From Paraburkholderia ferrariae NBRC 106233 (GTDB lineage: Bacteria > Pseudomonadota > Gammaproteobacteria > Burkholderiales > Burkholderiaceae): a stretch of DNA of 64,000 nucleotides. The translations under genes and the position numbers were made by a program. This document shows positions 45,163 through 59,809 of this stretch, one piece after another. The notes under the pieces were generated by a model, which was not told where the DNA came from, did no database searches, and worked only from the letters and a program-made list of their open reading frames with translations. The stretch lies in assembly GCF_000685035.1 (NCBI RefSeq), contig NZ_BAYB01000004.1, positions 248,001-312,000 of the forward strand. Direction: 5' to 3'. Each line of letters starts with the position of its first letter. The first letter of the stretch is position 1.

Positions 45163-45310
45163 TTCGGTGCGTCGATATAACCCTGGCGCTTGTGACAGGA
45201 GTTGGCGATCAGCCTGATCTCCCCCTTGTAGAACGGCCTTTTCCCAAACGGCCCGAACAGCCCGGGCGCGAACGGGTCAAACGATCATGTAGTTTTTCGG
45301 GGAGAGTAAA

Positions 45311-45613
45311 GTGGATGATCCCGCAAAGCTTATCGTGCTGGTTGCAGTGACTGTCTTCGGCACTGCCTGCACGGCCCCGCAGCCCGACTACACGTACGAG
45401 ACAACCGTACGTCTGCCCGACGGTAAAACGGCGCGGTGTGCCGTGAATGAGCCTGCGGATGCCGCGCGCGTCTCAAGCAGTACGCTGGACCTGAGCGATC
45501 AGCGCAAGGCTGAGGTGCTAGCCACTCAGCGCCTGCGCGTGTTGAGCGGCCCCAAATCGGTATACCCGTCCCCCTACACGGCGCCTGTCGTGAGGTGTGT
45601 GCTTGTCAACTGA
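45311..45613 (+). CDS. exported lipoprotein, family of three (member 3)
   Basis: 100 residues from GTG with GGGGAGAG upstream. Lipobox FGTACT (Cys 20), then YTYETTVRLPDGKTARCAVN, a Ser-rich link, QRKAEVLATQRLRVLSGP and YPSPYTAPVVRC. Close to the member at 35883; that one lacks the lipobox and seems to be soluble, so the two differ in anchoring. Lies downstream of the chemoreceptor/DUF3579 pair. Confidence 0.7.
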   Translation: MDDPAKLIVLVAVTVFGTACTAPQPDYTYETTVRLPDGKTARCAVNEPADAARVSSSTLDLSDQRKAEVLATQRLRVLSGPKSVYPSPYTAPVVRCVLVN

Positions 45614-45959
45614 GCATCGGGGCTGTCGTAATTTCCGTGCGAATCTGGCGGGTGGTTTCGACAGATCGATATTGATCAATAGCTTGCGCAACCTTCTATT
45701 GCGCACGAGTCGCACAGCCGCCGGGCCTTGCTGCAAGCGGCTCTGCGTCTGGCTACCTCCAGGTTTCGCATCAACCTAACGATTACCGCAGTAGTTGCGC
45801 CATTGCTCGCGGGTAGGTGGGAGTCGGTCTTATGCTTGAGATTGACGGCCCGGAGTTCCGCTTCACAGGATGTAAGCGTCGGTGTTAGAGCTCCCGCTAA
45901 AATGCCGTCAGCTGAGCCGACTACAATGATTGCTAGCCAAATGACCAATACGACCAGCC

Positions 45960-46730
45960 ATGCATCCTCCCTCGATCCATCGCGCGCAGAAACGAACAGT
46001 CCGGCCAGTCTGCAGTGCCGTGTGCATCGCGCTCCTTCTGTTGTCGCCATCTCTGCGCGCTCAGGACGAAAAGCCGGGTATTGCCTTTTCCGCGATCGAG
46101 CCCGGCGCACCACTGCCATCAGGCTGGAAGAACGTGCCGGTCGTGCGCGGCAAGCCCATGACGCAATACACGCTCGTTCACGAAGGTCAGACCGCCGTCC
46201 TGCAGGCGGACGCGAACCGCTCTGCGTCTGCGCTGATGCACAAGGGCAACATCGATCTCGCTCGCACACCTGTAGTGGCATGGCGCTGGAAAGCAGAAGG
46301 ACCGATCGAGGGGGCCGACAACCGCGTCGGATCGAAGGAAGACGCGCCAGCGCGACTGGTGTTCTTATTTGACGGCGACAAAAGCAAGCTATCGTTTTTC
46401 GACCGCGCCAAGATGGATCTGGCAAGGCGCCTGGGTGGCGAGGAGCTGCCCTATGCCACGCTGATGTATATCTGGTCGACCACCGCCGCGCCAGGCACCG
46501 TCATAGCCAACCCTCACACCGACCGCGTGCAGATGATCGTGGTCTCCGGTCTACCCGGCGACGCGGGTCAGTGGCAAAGCCTACGCCGCAATATCGTGCA
46601 AGACTACAGACGGGTTTTTCACGAACCGCCAGGACGAATCAACGGCTACGGGCTGTTAACCGACACCGATAATACCGCTACCACGACGCGTGCCTGGTAT
46701 GGAGACGTCGAGTTCCTGCCCGGGCCTTGA
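45960..46730 (+). CDS. DUF3047 exported protein
   Basis: 256 residues. Signal peptide (about 15-34, ending SLRAQ), then the DUF3047 core: TPVVAWRWKAEGPI, DAPARLVFLFDGD, LMYIWSTTAAPGTV and TRAWYGDVEFLP. Function unknown; distant similarity to polysaccharide-binding sandwiches has been suggested for the family. It stands alone. Confidence 0.8.
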   Translation: MHPPSIHRAQKRTVRPVCSAVCIALLLLSPSLRAQDEKPGIAFSAIEPGAPLPSGWKNVPVVRGKPMTQYTLVHEGQTAVLQADANRSASALMHKGNIDLARTPVVAWRWKAEGPIEGADNRVGSKEDAPARLVFLFDGDKSKLSFFDRAKMDLARRLGGEELPYATLMYIWSTTAAPGTVIANPHTDRVQMIVVSGLPGDAGQWQSLRRNIVQDYRRVFHEPPGRINGYGLLTDTDNTATTTRAWYGDVEFLPGP

Positions 46731-47066
46731 TGACGCAAAGGCGGCGAACCAACTGAGCCCATCTGTACGATACGAGTAGCTGGCTTTCAATCCTCGCGCC
46801 GTAAGCAAGCATTCTCCTTGCGGCAACGACAGCTTTGCGACGGCATCGCTCAGCGAGTGCTTCGGCTACGTTCGGTTGTTCGAGCGAGGTCTTAGGCGAG
46901 CATCCGAACGTCTGATCCGCCCAGCAAACCGACCTAGCCCGATTAGTTTTCACTTCGACCCTTTGCCAGCCCTGGACAGGTCTTCCTCTCAAGAGCGTGC
47001 AGGTAAAATTCGATAACGGAGCGTGAACCATAGACTCAGCGCTGCGAGGCGATAAGGCGCATCAAT
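46731..47066. other. intergenic stretch, no supported gene
   Basis: No credible frame or regulatory motif recognised. Confidence 0.45.
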
Positions 47067-47186
47067 ATGGACACCATGATTGGTGGCTGGAGAATGTTCA
47101 GCATTGGATTGATATCGATCCTTGCTATCATCGTCCTGGCCTTCGGGGCATTGGCGTTGATCAAGTACCTATCAACCCTGAAGTAG
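47067..47186 (+). CDS. 39-residue membrane protein
   Basis: ATG (with AAGGCG upstream) opens a frame for one hydrophobic helix (IGLISILAIIVLAFGALALI) and a short basic end, KYLSTLK. Composition is that of a real single-span protein. Function unknown. Confidence 0.5.
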   Translation: MDTMIGGWRMFSIGLISILAIIVLAFGALALIKYLSTLK

Positions 47187-47341
47187 CGAGCGCGGCGTCT
47201 AATGGATGCCGCATTGACGCAGGTCAGATTATTGGCGCAGGCGGTCCGGGAGCGGCTAGAACAGCAAGGCGACTGCGTAAATAATTGCCTGTCCAGACGT
47301 TCCGGATCGGGGCGCCTGTCACCAACGGTCCGGGCGAGACC

Positions 47342-48060
47342 TTACCAGTCGATGCGGTGCTTTTCCTCGGTTTCACGGTGGCGCTCTTCGTCAGGCGTGT
47401 GAAGGTAGGGGTTGGTGCTTGTCAGCGACGCGTGACGCAGGTTGTCGCGCACGGTACGCAGATCGGCGCCGCCGTCGGCCATGTGCGAACCGGCTGTGTG
47501 ACGCAACCAGTGGGCGGAGGCCTGTTCGAGCAGATCCGCCTGTCTCGCGAACCTGTCGCCGCGCAGCCTCAGATGTCCGGCCGGGCCGGCAAAGATGCCC
47601 TTGACTATCGTGTGCAGCGCGGCGTGGGTCAGCGGCTTCATGGATTTGCCCAGCGGCAGCACGGGCGGCGTGTCCTCATGCCGGGCGGGCAGGGCGGACG
47701 GGCCGCGGTCGCGCCGGTAACGCCCAAGCTCCACGATCATTTCCGCGGAGGCGGGTACCAACCCCTCCTTGTCGCCCTTGCCCAGCACTTCAAGCCACCA
47801 GCGCTCGTGACCGTCGGCATCGCGTCGGCAGAAGAAGCAGCCCATCGTGTTGCCTCCGACCTCGGAGATGCGCAGGCCACCGAGATAGAACAGCGTGAAC
47901 AGCCACCGTGCACGAAGTTAGCGCTCCCGCTCGCGCGGAGTGTCTTTCGGCAGGCTGTCGATATACACATTCACTTCCTGCCACAGCTCGCGGTCGAGAT
48001 AGCGTGTGATGCGTGGCTTTGAGCGGCGCCCTCTGGCGTAGACAGCATTAAAAGTGTCAC
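47342..48060 (-). pseudogene. tyrosine recombinase fragment, N-terminus lost and TAA inside
   Basis: Minus strand: the frame starts without a start codon near 48060 and reads TRYLDRELWQEVNVYIDSLP, meets TAA (47920-47918), then continues RWLFTLFYLGGLRISEVGGN through the catalytic domain with HWLRHTAGSHMADGGADL and DNLRHASLTSTNPYLHTPDE. The catalytic Arg (GLRISE), H-x-x-R and final Tyr are present. The cut at about 48053 coincides with a TGTCAC motif like those further right. Confidence 0.75.
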
Positions 48061-48865
48061 AGCCTCGACAATAAAACGGTCATTTCGCGCGTTGGTCAGT
48101 CAATGTCCCGAAAAAAGCGTGTCGGCTCAATGACTTGGCGCGAGCGAACGAAAATCGTCACTGCCGCCGGTCCGCAAACGTGTCACTGCGGAATCCGCTT
48201 GGGTCGCCTTCCCTGCGTTGCGGAGCGCAAAAGCTAGCATAGGGAAAGCTTGACGGGCGGACTCTTTATTTGCGATTCTATGATACGTCATCCTGATCTA
48301 CGGCTGTGGCGAAACGGTGTGGCGTCATAGCGCGCCGCGCTGCCACTGGTACGAAAGGATGCGGTGAATTGTACTGCCATCGGCGTCCCAGAAGGGCATG
48401 GCCGAAACGATGCGAGAACCTCCACATCGGCCGCATCCCTTGCTACGTAAGGGATTCAGCTCTAGTCTTCGTCCAATCCCTGCGCCCCAACTGACAGGAT
48501 GAATATACCTCGGTCACTGAACAGAACCCTCTGATCCTGGTTCAATGATATCTAACGCGGGGCATCGCGCTAGATAAGAGTAAATGTATGCCGCATTCCT
48601 AACTGTATATATCTAGTTGCGGTCATCTAACGCTGCTCGCTGGCCCTCTGCAGTTAAGCAGGAGCTGCTGATGGCGCGGCCCAATCGCGGCACCTATGCG
48701 GCGGCTACAGTTGACGAGCAACCCCGGTCGCCACCGAGAATCACCCGTAAGATCAGATGGTTACGACAAAAGTCACTAAGCGCGATGCGAAGTGACAAAG
48801 TTAATACGGACTTATGCGAAGTGACAGTTTCATTTCGTTCCGATTGCAAGCAAAAGTGTCACTAC
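48053..48865. repeat. stretch with several GTGTCAC/AAGTGACA ends, probably insertion-sequence remnants
   Basis: AAAAGTGTCAC (48050), ACGTGTCACTGCG (about 48170), ATGCGAAGTGACA (48784 and 48814) and AAAGTGTCACTAC (about 48853) repeat on both strands. Such ends and the broken recombinase suggest nested, decayed mobile elements. No transposase frame is left. Confidence 0.4.
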
Positions 48866-49237
48866 AACGGCGAATCGGTCCGACATTTCGAGACTCCGTC
48901 GGTGACACATTTAATTTGGCCTACGCTAATGGTGCTGTTCACGCGCATCAGCGATGCAACAGCATCGGGCTCACCCGTCCGTGGAAAAATGTTCTCGCGC
49001 AGGCCGTCGACTACTTGGAAGAGAGTACCAGGTCCGCTGTCAGGGCGTAACGACGTTCGAATGACCGACACGGGCGGGAAGATGGTAACGGGGCGGGGCC
49101 GTCAGCGTACTCTAAACGGCGTTGAACCGGTCTAACCGAGCCGTGTGAAATGGGGTATCGTGAAGAAATTATCGAACGCCAGGCTCGTCCGCGCCGCGCC
49201 TGAGCGTGTAACGTCTCCCTAGTCAGGCGGTCTTGCC
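48866..49237. other. intergenic stretch, no supported gene
   Basis: No credible frame. Nothing else recognised. Confidence 0.4.
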
Positions 49238-49594
49238 ATGATCCTGTATCGCACCGAGCCCGATTCCCCGGTCATCGAAATTTCCGTCGAAGGCAAAATC
49301 ACCGACCACGATCTGCGCGAAGCCATTGAGCGCATGCGTGGTGATCTCGAACTGAACGGCAAGACCCGCGTGCTCGAACACATCGAACATTTCGCCGGCA
49401 TCGAGCCGACGGCGCTGTGGACCGATATAACGCTCGGCGTTTCCGTGGCCCGCAAGGTCACGCGCGCCGCCGTGGTGGCCGATGCGAGCTGGGTCCGTGC
49501 CTCGATGCATCTGGCGCGGTTCTTTACGAAGGCCCAAGTCAAGGCGTTCCACGTCGATGAGCTGGAGCAGGCGCGCGTCTGGATCAATACCTGA
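49238..49594 (+). CDS. SpoIIAA-like (STAS-fold) protein
   Basis: 118 residues. Matches the SpoIIAA-like family: IEISVEGKITDHDLREAIE, RVLEHIEHFAGIEPTALW, RAAVVADASWVRASMHLARF and a C-terminal strand FHVDELEQARVWI. STAS-type proteins bind lipids or nucleotides or act as anti-anti-sigma partners; here no kinase is adjacent. Ribosome-binding site is weak. Confidence 0.75.
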   Translation: MILYRTEPDSPVIEISVEGKITDHDLREAIERMRGDLELNGKTRVLEHIEHFAGIEPTALWTDITLGVSVARKVTRAAVVADASWVRASMHLARFFTKAQVKAFHVDELEQARVWINT

Positions 49595-50073
49595 GCGCCG
49601 CCCGGTGAATTTCGTCGAAATGAGCGCGCGCGAGCCGGGACGGAGTGGTAGTCGGGCGAGGCTTTAAGATGGGGAGTTTTGTGCGCTACAGATTTGCTAC
49701 AGCAATGGTAGCAATCCATATCCGACAGGCCGTGCGCCTGTCATTCCCCCTGAACTATCGCCGCGCTTGAAAACCTGGCCAAGTGACTTTGGGCGTTCCA
49801 GTTCGACCCTTTACAGTCCTTCGGTGGGCCTCTTCGGAAGTCCGAACCATGATGAATAACGGTCGATCACACCCGGATCTGCGCGACTTCAGCGTAACCT
49901 GGGGCGTCTCATGTTGTCGGATCTGCTAGATAGCCGGTTGCGCCCCGTCGGCAATGATGCCGAGCAAGAAACATGTCTGGGCGTGTTGCGTGCTTAAGGC
50001 ATCCATAAGGTATCCCCGATACCATGTCCGCCACTCCCAGCAGACGGGCAACGGACGCGAAACGTCGAATCGG
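49595..50073. other. intergenic stretch, no supported gene
   Basis: No frame with credible composition; nothing recognised. Confidence 0.4.
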
Positions 50074-51012
50074 ATGTTTAAGCAGGTTGAGAATCGTTCA
50101 GTGAATACCGAAAGCTCCGACATTTGGTCAGAATGGCTTTTAAATCACCGCCACGGCGGTGACGCCGGGCATGAGAAAACTATTCGCGCTGATGTCACGC
50201 GATACGCGGATCGTGTCCTTGACGCTGCAGGATTAAGCGAAGGTATGACGCTTGCGGACATAGGCACCGGAGACGGTCTGGTTGGTTTCCGTGCAATCGA
50301 GCGCATTGGCCCATCGCTAAACGTGCTAATGACTGATGTTTCCAGGCCGATGTTGCGTTACGCGGAAATGCTCGCGAATCAACGCGGCATTCGACAACAA
50401 TGTCAGTTTTTTAATTGCTCTGCAGATTCGCTCGCCGAAATCGACGATGCGTCGGTTGATGCCGTGGCGACGCGCGCGGTCCTAGCCTATGTTGCCGACA
50501 AAGTTGCCGCGATGCGAGAGTTCTACCGGATCCTCAAACCGGGTGGACGCATCTCGATTGCCGAGCCCGTTCTCCGCGATGAAGCGTTCGAGGTGTGCGC
50601 GCTAAGGAAACTGGTCGACGGACTCGGCCCCGCGTCTGACGATCCATTCTTTCCGTTGATGCTCCGCTGGAGGTCTGCGCAATTCCCAGACACGGAAGAA
50701 AAAGCTCGTCAACTTCCCATTACCAACTACGGCGAACGGGATCTCATCCGTTTTGCGATGGACGCGGGCTTCACCGAAATCCATCTTGAGTTACATATAG
50801 ATGTTTTACCGGCCAACGCGCCTTCGTGGGAAGTATTTGTTAACAACTCGCCTCATCCATTGGCTCCAACACTTAGGAGTATTCTTGAGGACAGGTTCAC
50901 TGCGGAGGAGCGGCAACTCTTCGTATCGAGGTTGCGACCATTGGTCGAGAGTGGCCGACAGCTGTCTGCATCACGAATTTCCTACGTCACCGCAGTAAAG
51001 CCGCGTGGGTAG
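50074..51012 (+). CDS. class I SAM-dependent methyltransferase
   Basis: 312 residues if started at ATG 50074; a GTG at 50101 (VNTESSDIW) is perhaps the true start by homology of the WSEWLLNHRH N-terminus. Motif I is LADIGTGDGLVGFRAI, followed by LMTDVSRPML and the post-motif GGRISIAEP. Substrate unknown; the long C-terminal region resembles O- or C-methyltransferases of secondary metabolism. The GC content is visibly lower here (50-51.7 kb) than in neighbours, a sign of transfer. Confidence 0.8.
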   Translation: MFKQVENRSVNTESSDIWSEWLLNHRHGGDAGHEKTIRADVTRYADRVLDAAGLSEGMTLADIGTGDGLVGFRAIERIGPSLNVLMTDVSRPMLRYAEMLANQRGIRQQCQFFNCSADSLAEIDDASVDAVATRAVLAYVADKVAAMREFYRILKPGGRISIAEPVLRDEAFEVCALRKLVDGLGPASDDPFFPLMLRWRSAQFPDTEEKARQLPITNYGERDLIRFAMDAGFTEIHLELHIDVLPANAPSWEVFVNNSPHPLAPTLRSILEDRFTAEERQLFVSRLRPLVESGRQLSASRISYVTAVKPRG

Positions 51013-51066
51013 TTGGACAAACGGCCCCAAGTCCGCTCCGTTTCGATGATGCGTCGCCCGTTTTCG

Positions 51067-51538
51067 TCAGCAATGATTGCGGCTGGCAAAAATCGAAAAG
51101 AGTACGCGAAACAGGCGGTTCGGCGGATACTCTGCGAACTGACTAACTAAATATTTCTTCCGCGAATCCGGCGAATCGAGCGTGAAGAATAACCAGATGG
51201 CGCCGCGGACAAGTTGCCGAAACCGATACGAGACTATGCCGAGCATCAAGAAATTTCGCATCGTTGCGACCGATGGCAGCCACGAAGGCGACCCACGCGA
51301 CGCACCTTATTGCGCCCATCATACCTAGCACCAACGCTGCAGCCGAGAGTCGAAACATGGTTGTCTCGAACAAATGCTCTGGCACTCCGGCCAAAAAAAT
51401 GGTTGCGAGCGCAACCAACTGAATAGACATCGCCGCTACAGACGCCGCTATCAGATGCGCACGAAAAGCACGCACGGTCTCTGGCGCCTTCAGGCCAGGC
51501 ATCCACCTTTCCGAATTGAACTTCGGTATCGTTCTCAT
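51067..51538 (-). pseudogene. membrane protein gene with a frameshift
   Basis: From ATG at 51538 the frame encodes three membrane helices (LIAASVAAMSIQLVALATIF; LSAAALVLGMMGAI) up to about RNDAKFLDA. A second frame then carries on with FRQLVRGAIWLFFTLDSPD and SRKKYLVSQFAEYPPNRLF to 51067. Both parts look coding, so one base was gained or lost near 51240. Family not recognised. Confidence 0.5.
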
Positions 51539-51625
51539 TTCGGTTCGAACACTCGCACAACTTAACCAAGCCGTTTGGCGTTGATTCTCAGAATAAGTCC
51601 TAATAGTCTCACGACCGGTTTCCAC

Positions 51626-52113
51626 TCTACAGAACGTACCTTAGGGAAACCTGAAGTATTCCTAACAGGCCACCTTCGGTGGAGTATCCACGACAACCTC
51701 AGGCGCATCAAGAAGGAATACTGGTTGGTGCCATTCTGTAACGCACAAAAAAAGGGGCATATCAGTGCACTCTGGCCGCAGCCCACGGCCATGGCGTAGG
51801 CTCCGGAACCAGCTACGTTCTCGGCACGCAAGAAAACTGCTAGGTGGTGTGCCGCGAAAGCGAACAAGCTGAGCCCGTTTGGCGGGAAGTGCCATGCCAA
51901 AGCGCTTCACGCGCAGGCCCGATCGTGATCGAGACACTCGGGATTCGCCACTGAGGCGCCCGCTGCTTGTCGCAGCGTACCCGCACCGGTCGCATGTGTG
52001 GCACAACACATCGGCCTTCAACTTTCCGTTCGCGTTGAGTTCAAAAATATCCTATTCTGCCCCGGACGAGTTGACATCTTCCATCCGTTCGACTTGAAGA
52101 CAACGCTGACAAA
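51626..52113. other. intergenic stretch, no supported gene
   Basis: No credible frame. Lower GC than the surroundings. Confidence 0.4.
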
Positions 52114-52729
52114 ATGATCCTCGGTCCACGAATGCCCGTGATTGCGTTGCTTGCCGCCGCTGGCCTCACCTTGACGCCAGCCCTCGCACAAAGTGAGGGT
52201 GGTGTCCGCATTGCCATGCAGATTTGTTCCGGCTGCCACGGTGTAGGGGGGGCGTAGCGAATCGCCGATGTTTCCGAAACTCAATGGGCAGACCCCCGAA
52301 TACATCGAAGCCCGGTTGACGGGATTCCGCGAGCACGCGCGCGGTGAAAACACTGCCCGCGATTACATGTCGGGCATGGCCGCCCTGCTGGACGCCGCCG
52401 CCGTCAAGTCGTTAGCGGGCTATTTCTCGCACCAGCCGGCAACGCGAGGCGCGACTGGAGACGTCGCCTTGACGGCCAAGGGACAGGAAATCTTCGAACG
52501 CGGCCTGCCGGATAAGGGCGTGCCGGCTTGCGCGACATGTCACGGCGCGGAGGCCCAGGGAGCTGGCGCATTCCCACGGCTGGCCGGGCAACACAAAGAG
52601 TATCTATTGCATCAGTTCGAGGTTTTAAAAAACGGTATGCGTGGCAATGCGCCTGTGATGAGCGCAGTAGCGCATACCTTGAATGACGAACAGGCCAGGG
52701 CCGTGGCGGTCTATCTGCAATCCAAATAA
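52114..52729 (+). pseudogene. diheme cytochrome c (c4-like), frameshifted in a G7 tract
   Basis: ATG at 52114 opens a signal peptide (ALLAAAGLTLTPALAQ) and the first heme site CSGCH. Seven G (52246-52252) then push the frame to TAG; with six G it reads on as GVGGRSESPMFPKLNGQ into the intact second half with CATCH (second heme) and a final YLQSK. So the gene is one base from being whole. c4-type cytochromes carry electrons to terminal oxidases or denitrification enzymes. Confidence 0.75.
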
Positions 52730-52913
52730 GATATTCCCCGCTTGGCGGGGCGGCAGACTCTGAACAAGCTATTCCGTAGGCCAGATGATCTTGATCAATG
52801 CGACGCTGCCAGGGCACAGCGAGATTCACTCATGCCTGAATGACTCGCCTTCGCTACCGATTCGTTAAAGGAAGAGTGCGACGCGGTGCGACACTGCAGA
52901 GGGAGAAACGACG

Positions 52914-53991
52914 ATGACGTTCGCTCTTGCCCGCGACCGGACATCCCGCTGCCTGCTTCGCCACGCCTGGATTGCCGTACTGGCGGCGCTTTGCCTGCTC
53001 CAGGCCTCTGCCGCCCATGCGTTGCCCATATTCGCACGACAGACGGGGCAAAGTTGCGTGGCGTGTCACGCCGGCGGGCAATTTCCTGAACTGACACCCT
53101 ACGGGCGCTGGTTCAAGTGAAATGGCTATACCATCGGCGAGCGCACGATTCCGCTAGCCGCTATTGCCACTGTCGATGTGAGCAAGACAAGGAACAACCT
53201 GGACTCCAAACGGGATGCCCATCAATCCAAAAAACGGCCTTCCGATGTTCGATTCGGCCAGCATTTTCCTTGCAGGGAAAATTACCGATCATATTGGCGG
53301 ATTCGCCCACTTCACCTACTCGAATTACGATCACCAGAATGGTGACGGCCAATGGCAGGGTCGTTGGGGGTCGGACAACACCGATTTCCGCTTTGTGGAC
53401 AGTATCATCGGGGACACCAGCGACCTGATACTCGGCCTGACCCTGCACAACAATCCCGCCGTGCAGGACGTATGGAATAGCGCGCCGGCATGGAGCTATC
53501 CCTACATTTCGTCGACAATTAGCCCCGTCGCCAACACCAGCAAAAGCAAAAGCAGTGCAGCCCATGACACTGCCGCCCGGCTGGAAGCATGTCTCACGCT
53601 GCAGTTCGAATCGCTCCTCGGTGGTCCGTACACCTATCCAGGGCCGGTCAAGGTTGCCGGAGATATCGACGCCCAACCCGAAATGTGTCAGGACATGACG
53701 ACCGCCCATAACGACGTCGGCGTTCCTGGCTGCGTGTTCGATCAGTTCATGGTAGATCTGATCGCAACGCTGCAAAGCAAACTACCTGCCGCGGACTTCG
53801 CCGCACTGACTTCGACTACAAATGGAACCTACCCGCTCACCGCGACAAATTCCGCGGGCATACCGGTTGGCACGAAGTTCCAGTTCAGTGCGGTTCCGAC
53901 TCTGTTCAACCTGCGCAGCACAATCATAAGCGCTACGCCCGGCGGCCCGCTTTATCTGCCTCCTACGGTTGCAACGTCATATTCAGGCTAA
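52914..53991 (+). pseudogene. cytochrome-like gene fused to a truncated-globin C-terminus, with a stop and frameshift
   Basis: The signal peptide and one heme site (SCVACHAGGQFPELTPYG) end at TGA 53118-53120, where relatives have FKLNGYT. Reading through gives NGYTIGERTIPLA, then a frameshift near 53210 leads to PMFDSASIFLAGKITDHIGG and on. At about 53545 (NTSKSKSSAAHDTAARLEAC) the sequence changes to the end of a group 1 truncated hemoglobin, with the proximal-His segment MTTAHNDVGVPGCVFDQFM. The globin's distal half is missing. Likely a deletion fused two neighbours. Confidence 0.6.
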
Positions 53992-54014
53992 CGGCTGCGC
54001 GAAGCACACGCGTG

Positions 54015-54476
54015 ATGGCTGGCGTTGCTATAGCGGCGTGCGTGAGCGTCGCTGCGATTGGCAGGATGCACACGTCACAGGGGCGGCATCTCCTGGCCAA
54101 ACTCGGCGTCCAATGTCCAGTTGATACGGTCGATTCCAACGTCGTTCTATCCATGCGGAACCACGCAATTTCGCGGGAAAGAGGATCAACTGCGGCGCCA
54201 GACCGTCCGGCGCTGGGACTGCAGCTTGATCGCAGTACCGAGCCGGAAGTGGTGGAAAAAATGGCTCGCGACAACGTGCGTTGCGATGAAATATCACGCG
54301 GCTTTCGCTACCTGCGCTGTCGGGGCGTACCGGCGCAACTGCTTCGCACAAACGGGCCACCTGTGAGCGAAATATGGTTCAGCTTCGGACCGGATGGGAC
54401 ACTGATGGCGATCAACCTGTACGGCCGGGACATGACCAAACCCGAGGCCAGTCAGAGCTGGCGGATCGCCGTGTAA
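54015..54476 (+). CDS. hypothetical 153-residue exported protein
   Basis: An N-terminal hydrophobic segment (about 2-17) suggests export or anchoring; then four cysteines in VQCPVD, VRCDEI and LRCRGV and a C-terminal sheet with EIWFSFGPDGTLMAINLYG. A GTG at 54012 is an alternative start. Family unknown; lies just after the globin chimera. Confidence 0.55.
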   Translation: MAGVAIAACVSVAAIGRMHTSQGRHLLAKLGVQCPVDTVDSNVVLSMRNHAISRERGSTAAPDRPALGLQLDRSTEPEVVEKMARDNVRCDEISRGFRYLRCRGVPAQLLRTNGPPVSEIWFSFGPDGTLMAINLYGRDMTKPEASQSWRIAV

Positions 54477-54807
54477 AATCTCCGGAACGCCCTTGGAATC
54501 CCGACGTCGATCGCGGGTGATACGACCTTGACCTCGCTGATGGAAAAACCCGTGGCGGTGGCGAGGGTGGAATATGCCTATTCAGACTACGTCGCGACAG
54601 TCACCGCGTCTCACTTGCCTTATGGAGGGCTGGCAGTGCGTGAACAGTACATGTCGGCGACATCCTTGCAATAAAGATGAATGCTGGAAGGGGGCACCCG
54701 ACATCACGCCGGGCCTTCCTTGAGTGGGCCAGCGTGCTAGTGGCGGCATTCGAAAACCCCGCCGGTTTTGCGGCATAGCCGGTAAAAACTAATCTTAAGG
54801 GGAAGTC
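54477..54807. other. intergenic stretch with a hairpin
   Basis: CCCCGCCGGTTTTGCGGCATAGCCGGT (54759-54785) can form short stems and may end transcripts. No gene supported. Confidence 0.4.
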
Positions 54808-55005
54808 GTGGTCCTTCTGATTCTGGATATACCAAAAGCCGAACTCCCTGACTTGCAGCGCGATCTACAGGTGTTTGGTGGTGCAACACTGGTGCAGGAT
54901 GCGTGCTATATCACGCTAGGGATTAAAGCCCGATACATGCTGACGGTGGACGAAGGCTTTCTGGAAAGTTTCCCTCGATGGAAACCCCACACAATCAACC
55001 AATGA
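54808..55005 (+). CDS. hypothetical 65-residue protein
   Basis: GTG with GGGGAAG upstream. Small alpha/beta sequence (LILDIPKAELPDLQRDLQVF, then CYITLGIKARYMLTVDEGF). No signal peptide. Family unknown. Confidence 0.5.
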   Translation: MVLLILDIPKAELPDLQRDLQVFGGATLVQDACYITLGIKARYMLTVDEGFLESFPRWKPHTINQ

Positions 55006-55524
55006 CCATCAGCGCCAGCGCGTGCTGCACGGTGAGCGTTTACGGGAAGGTGGCGACAGAAGGGTGCGATCTGAGCCGTCCTGATCCTTTCGAACTCCCC
55101 ACGGGTGTTCGACCTCTTTCGCAGTCTCCACTCGCTAGCGTTTCCATGCCGGTGATTGCGGCTGGCTCGCGCTCGCTCAGGTGCTCTACGAATGAGTTAC
55201 ACGTAAGACAACGCTGTCGAAATCAGGAAGTGGCTGTCAGCTACGTAGCATCACTTCGGTCGTCACAGTTTGCGAACGTCCGCTGCCGAGAAAGTTGGCC
55301 GGCCGCTTGGGGGCGATCACGGAAATTCGGATACGGATATTTGCAGCCGTGCTGTATGGTACGTCAGGCATACCGTTGTAAGTCTCCTTTCATGCCAACG
55401 CGTTTTCGCGTGCTCCGTATCCAACGTCCGCCACCGGGCGTGAAATGCCTCTGCACCGGGAGTTCGATCAGTGGCGATGTAATAGGCGCTACACTGGCGC
55501 TCCAGCGGTCTTGAGCGGTGTACC
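55006..55524. other. intergenic stretch, no supported gene
   Basis: No frame with credible composition. Nothing recognised. Confidence 0.4.
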
Positions 55525-59562
<4,038 letters not shown>

Positions 59563-59809
59563 TGCTCGCGACAACGACAGCTAACCGCCGGCGCGCCGGC
59601 AGCCGTATTTCGCAGAAACTCAACGTATGCGCGACACCTGCGACAAATCAGCCTGCCAGGTAATACGGATCCGCGACTATGAGCGGCCGCAATTGGCTGA
59701 GGCTCTGACATTCCATGCAACTGGTTAGCGGGCAGCGATGGGTCCAGCTTGTGTGAAAACGCATGCTGAACGCCTCAACTGAAGTAACGCGTTCAGACCG
59801 GGCGGCCAC

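Noticed and set aside
48617..49135. 172-codon plus-strand frame
   Set aside because: It crosses the insertion-sequence-like repeats and resembles no protein family; composition is poor.
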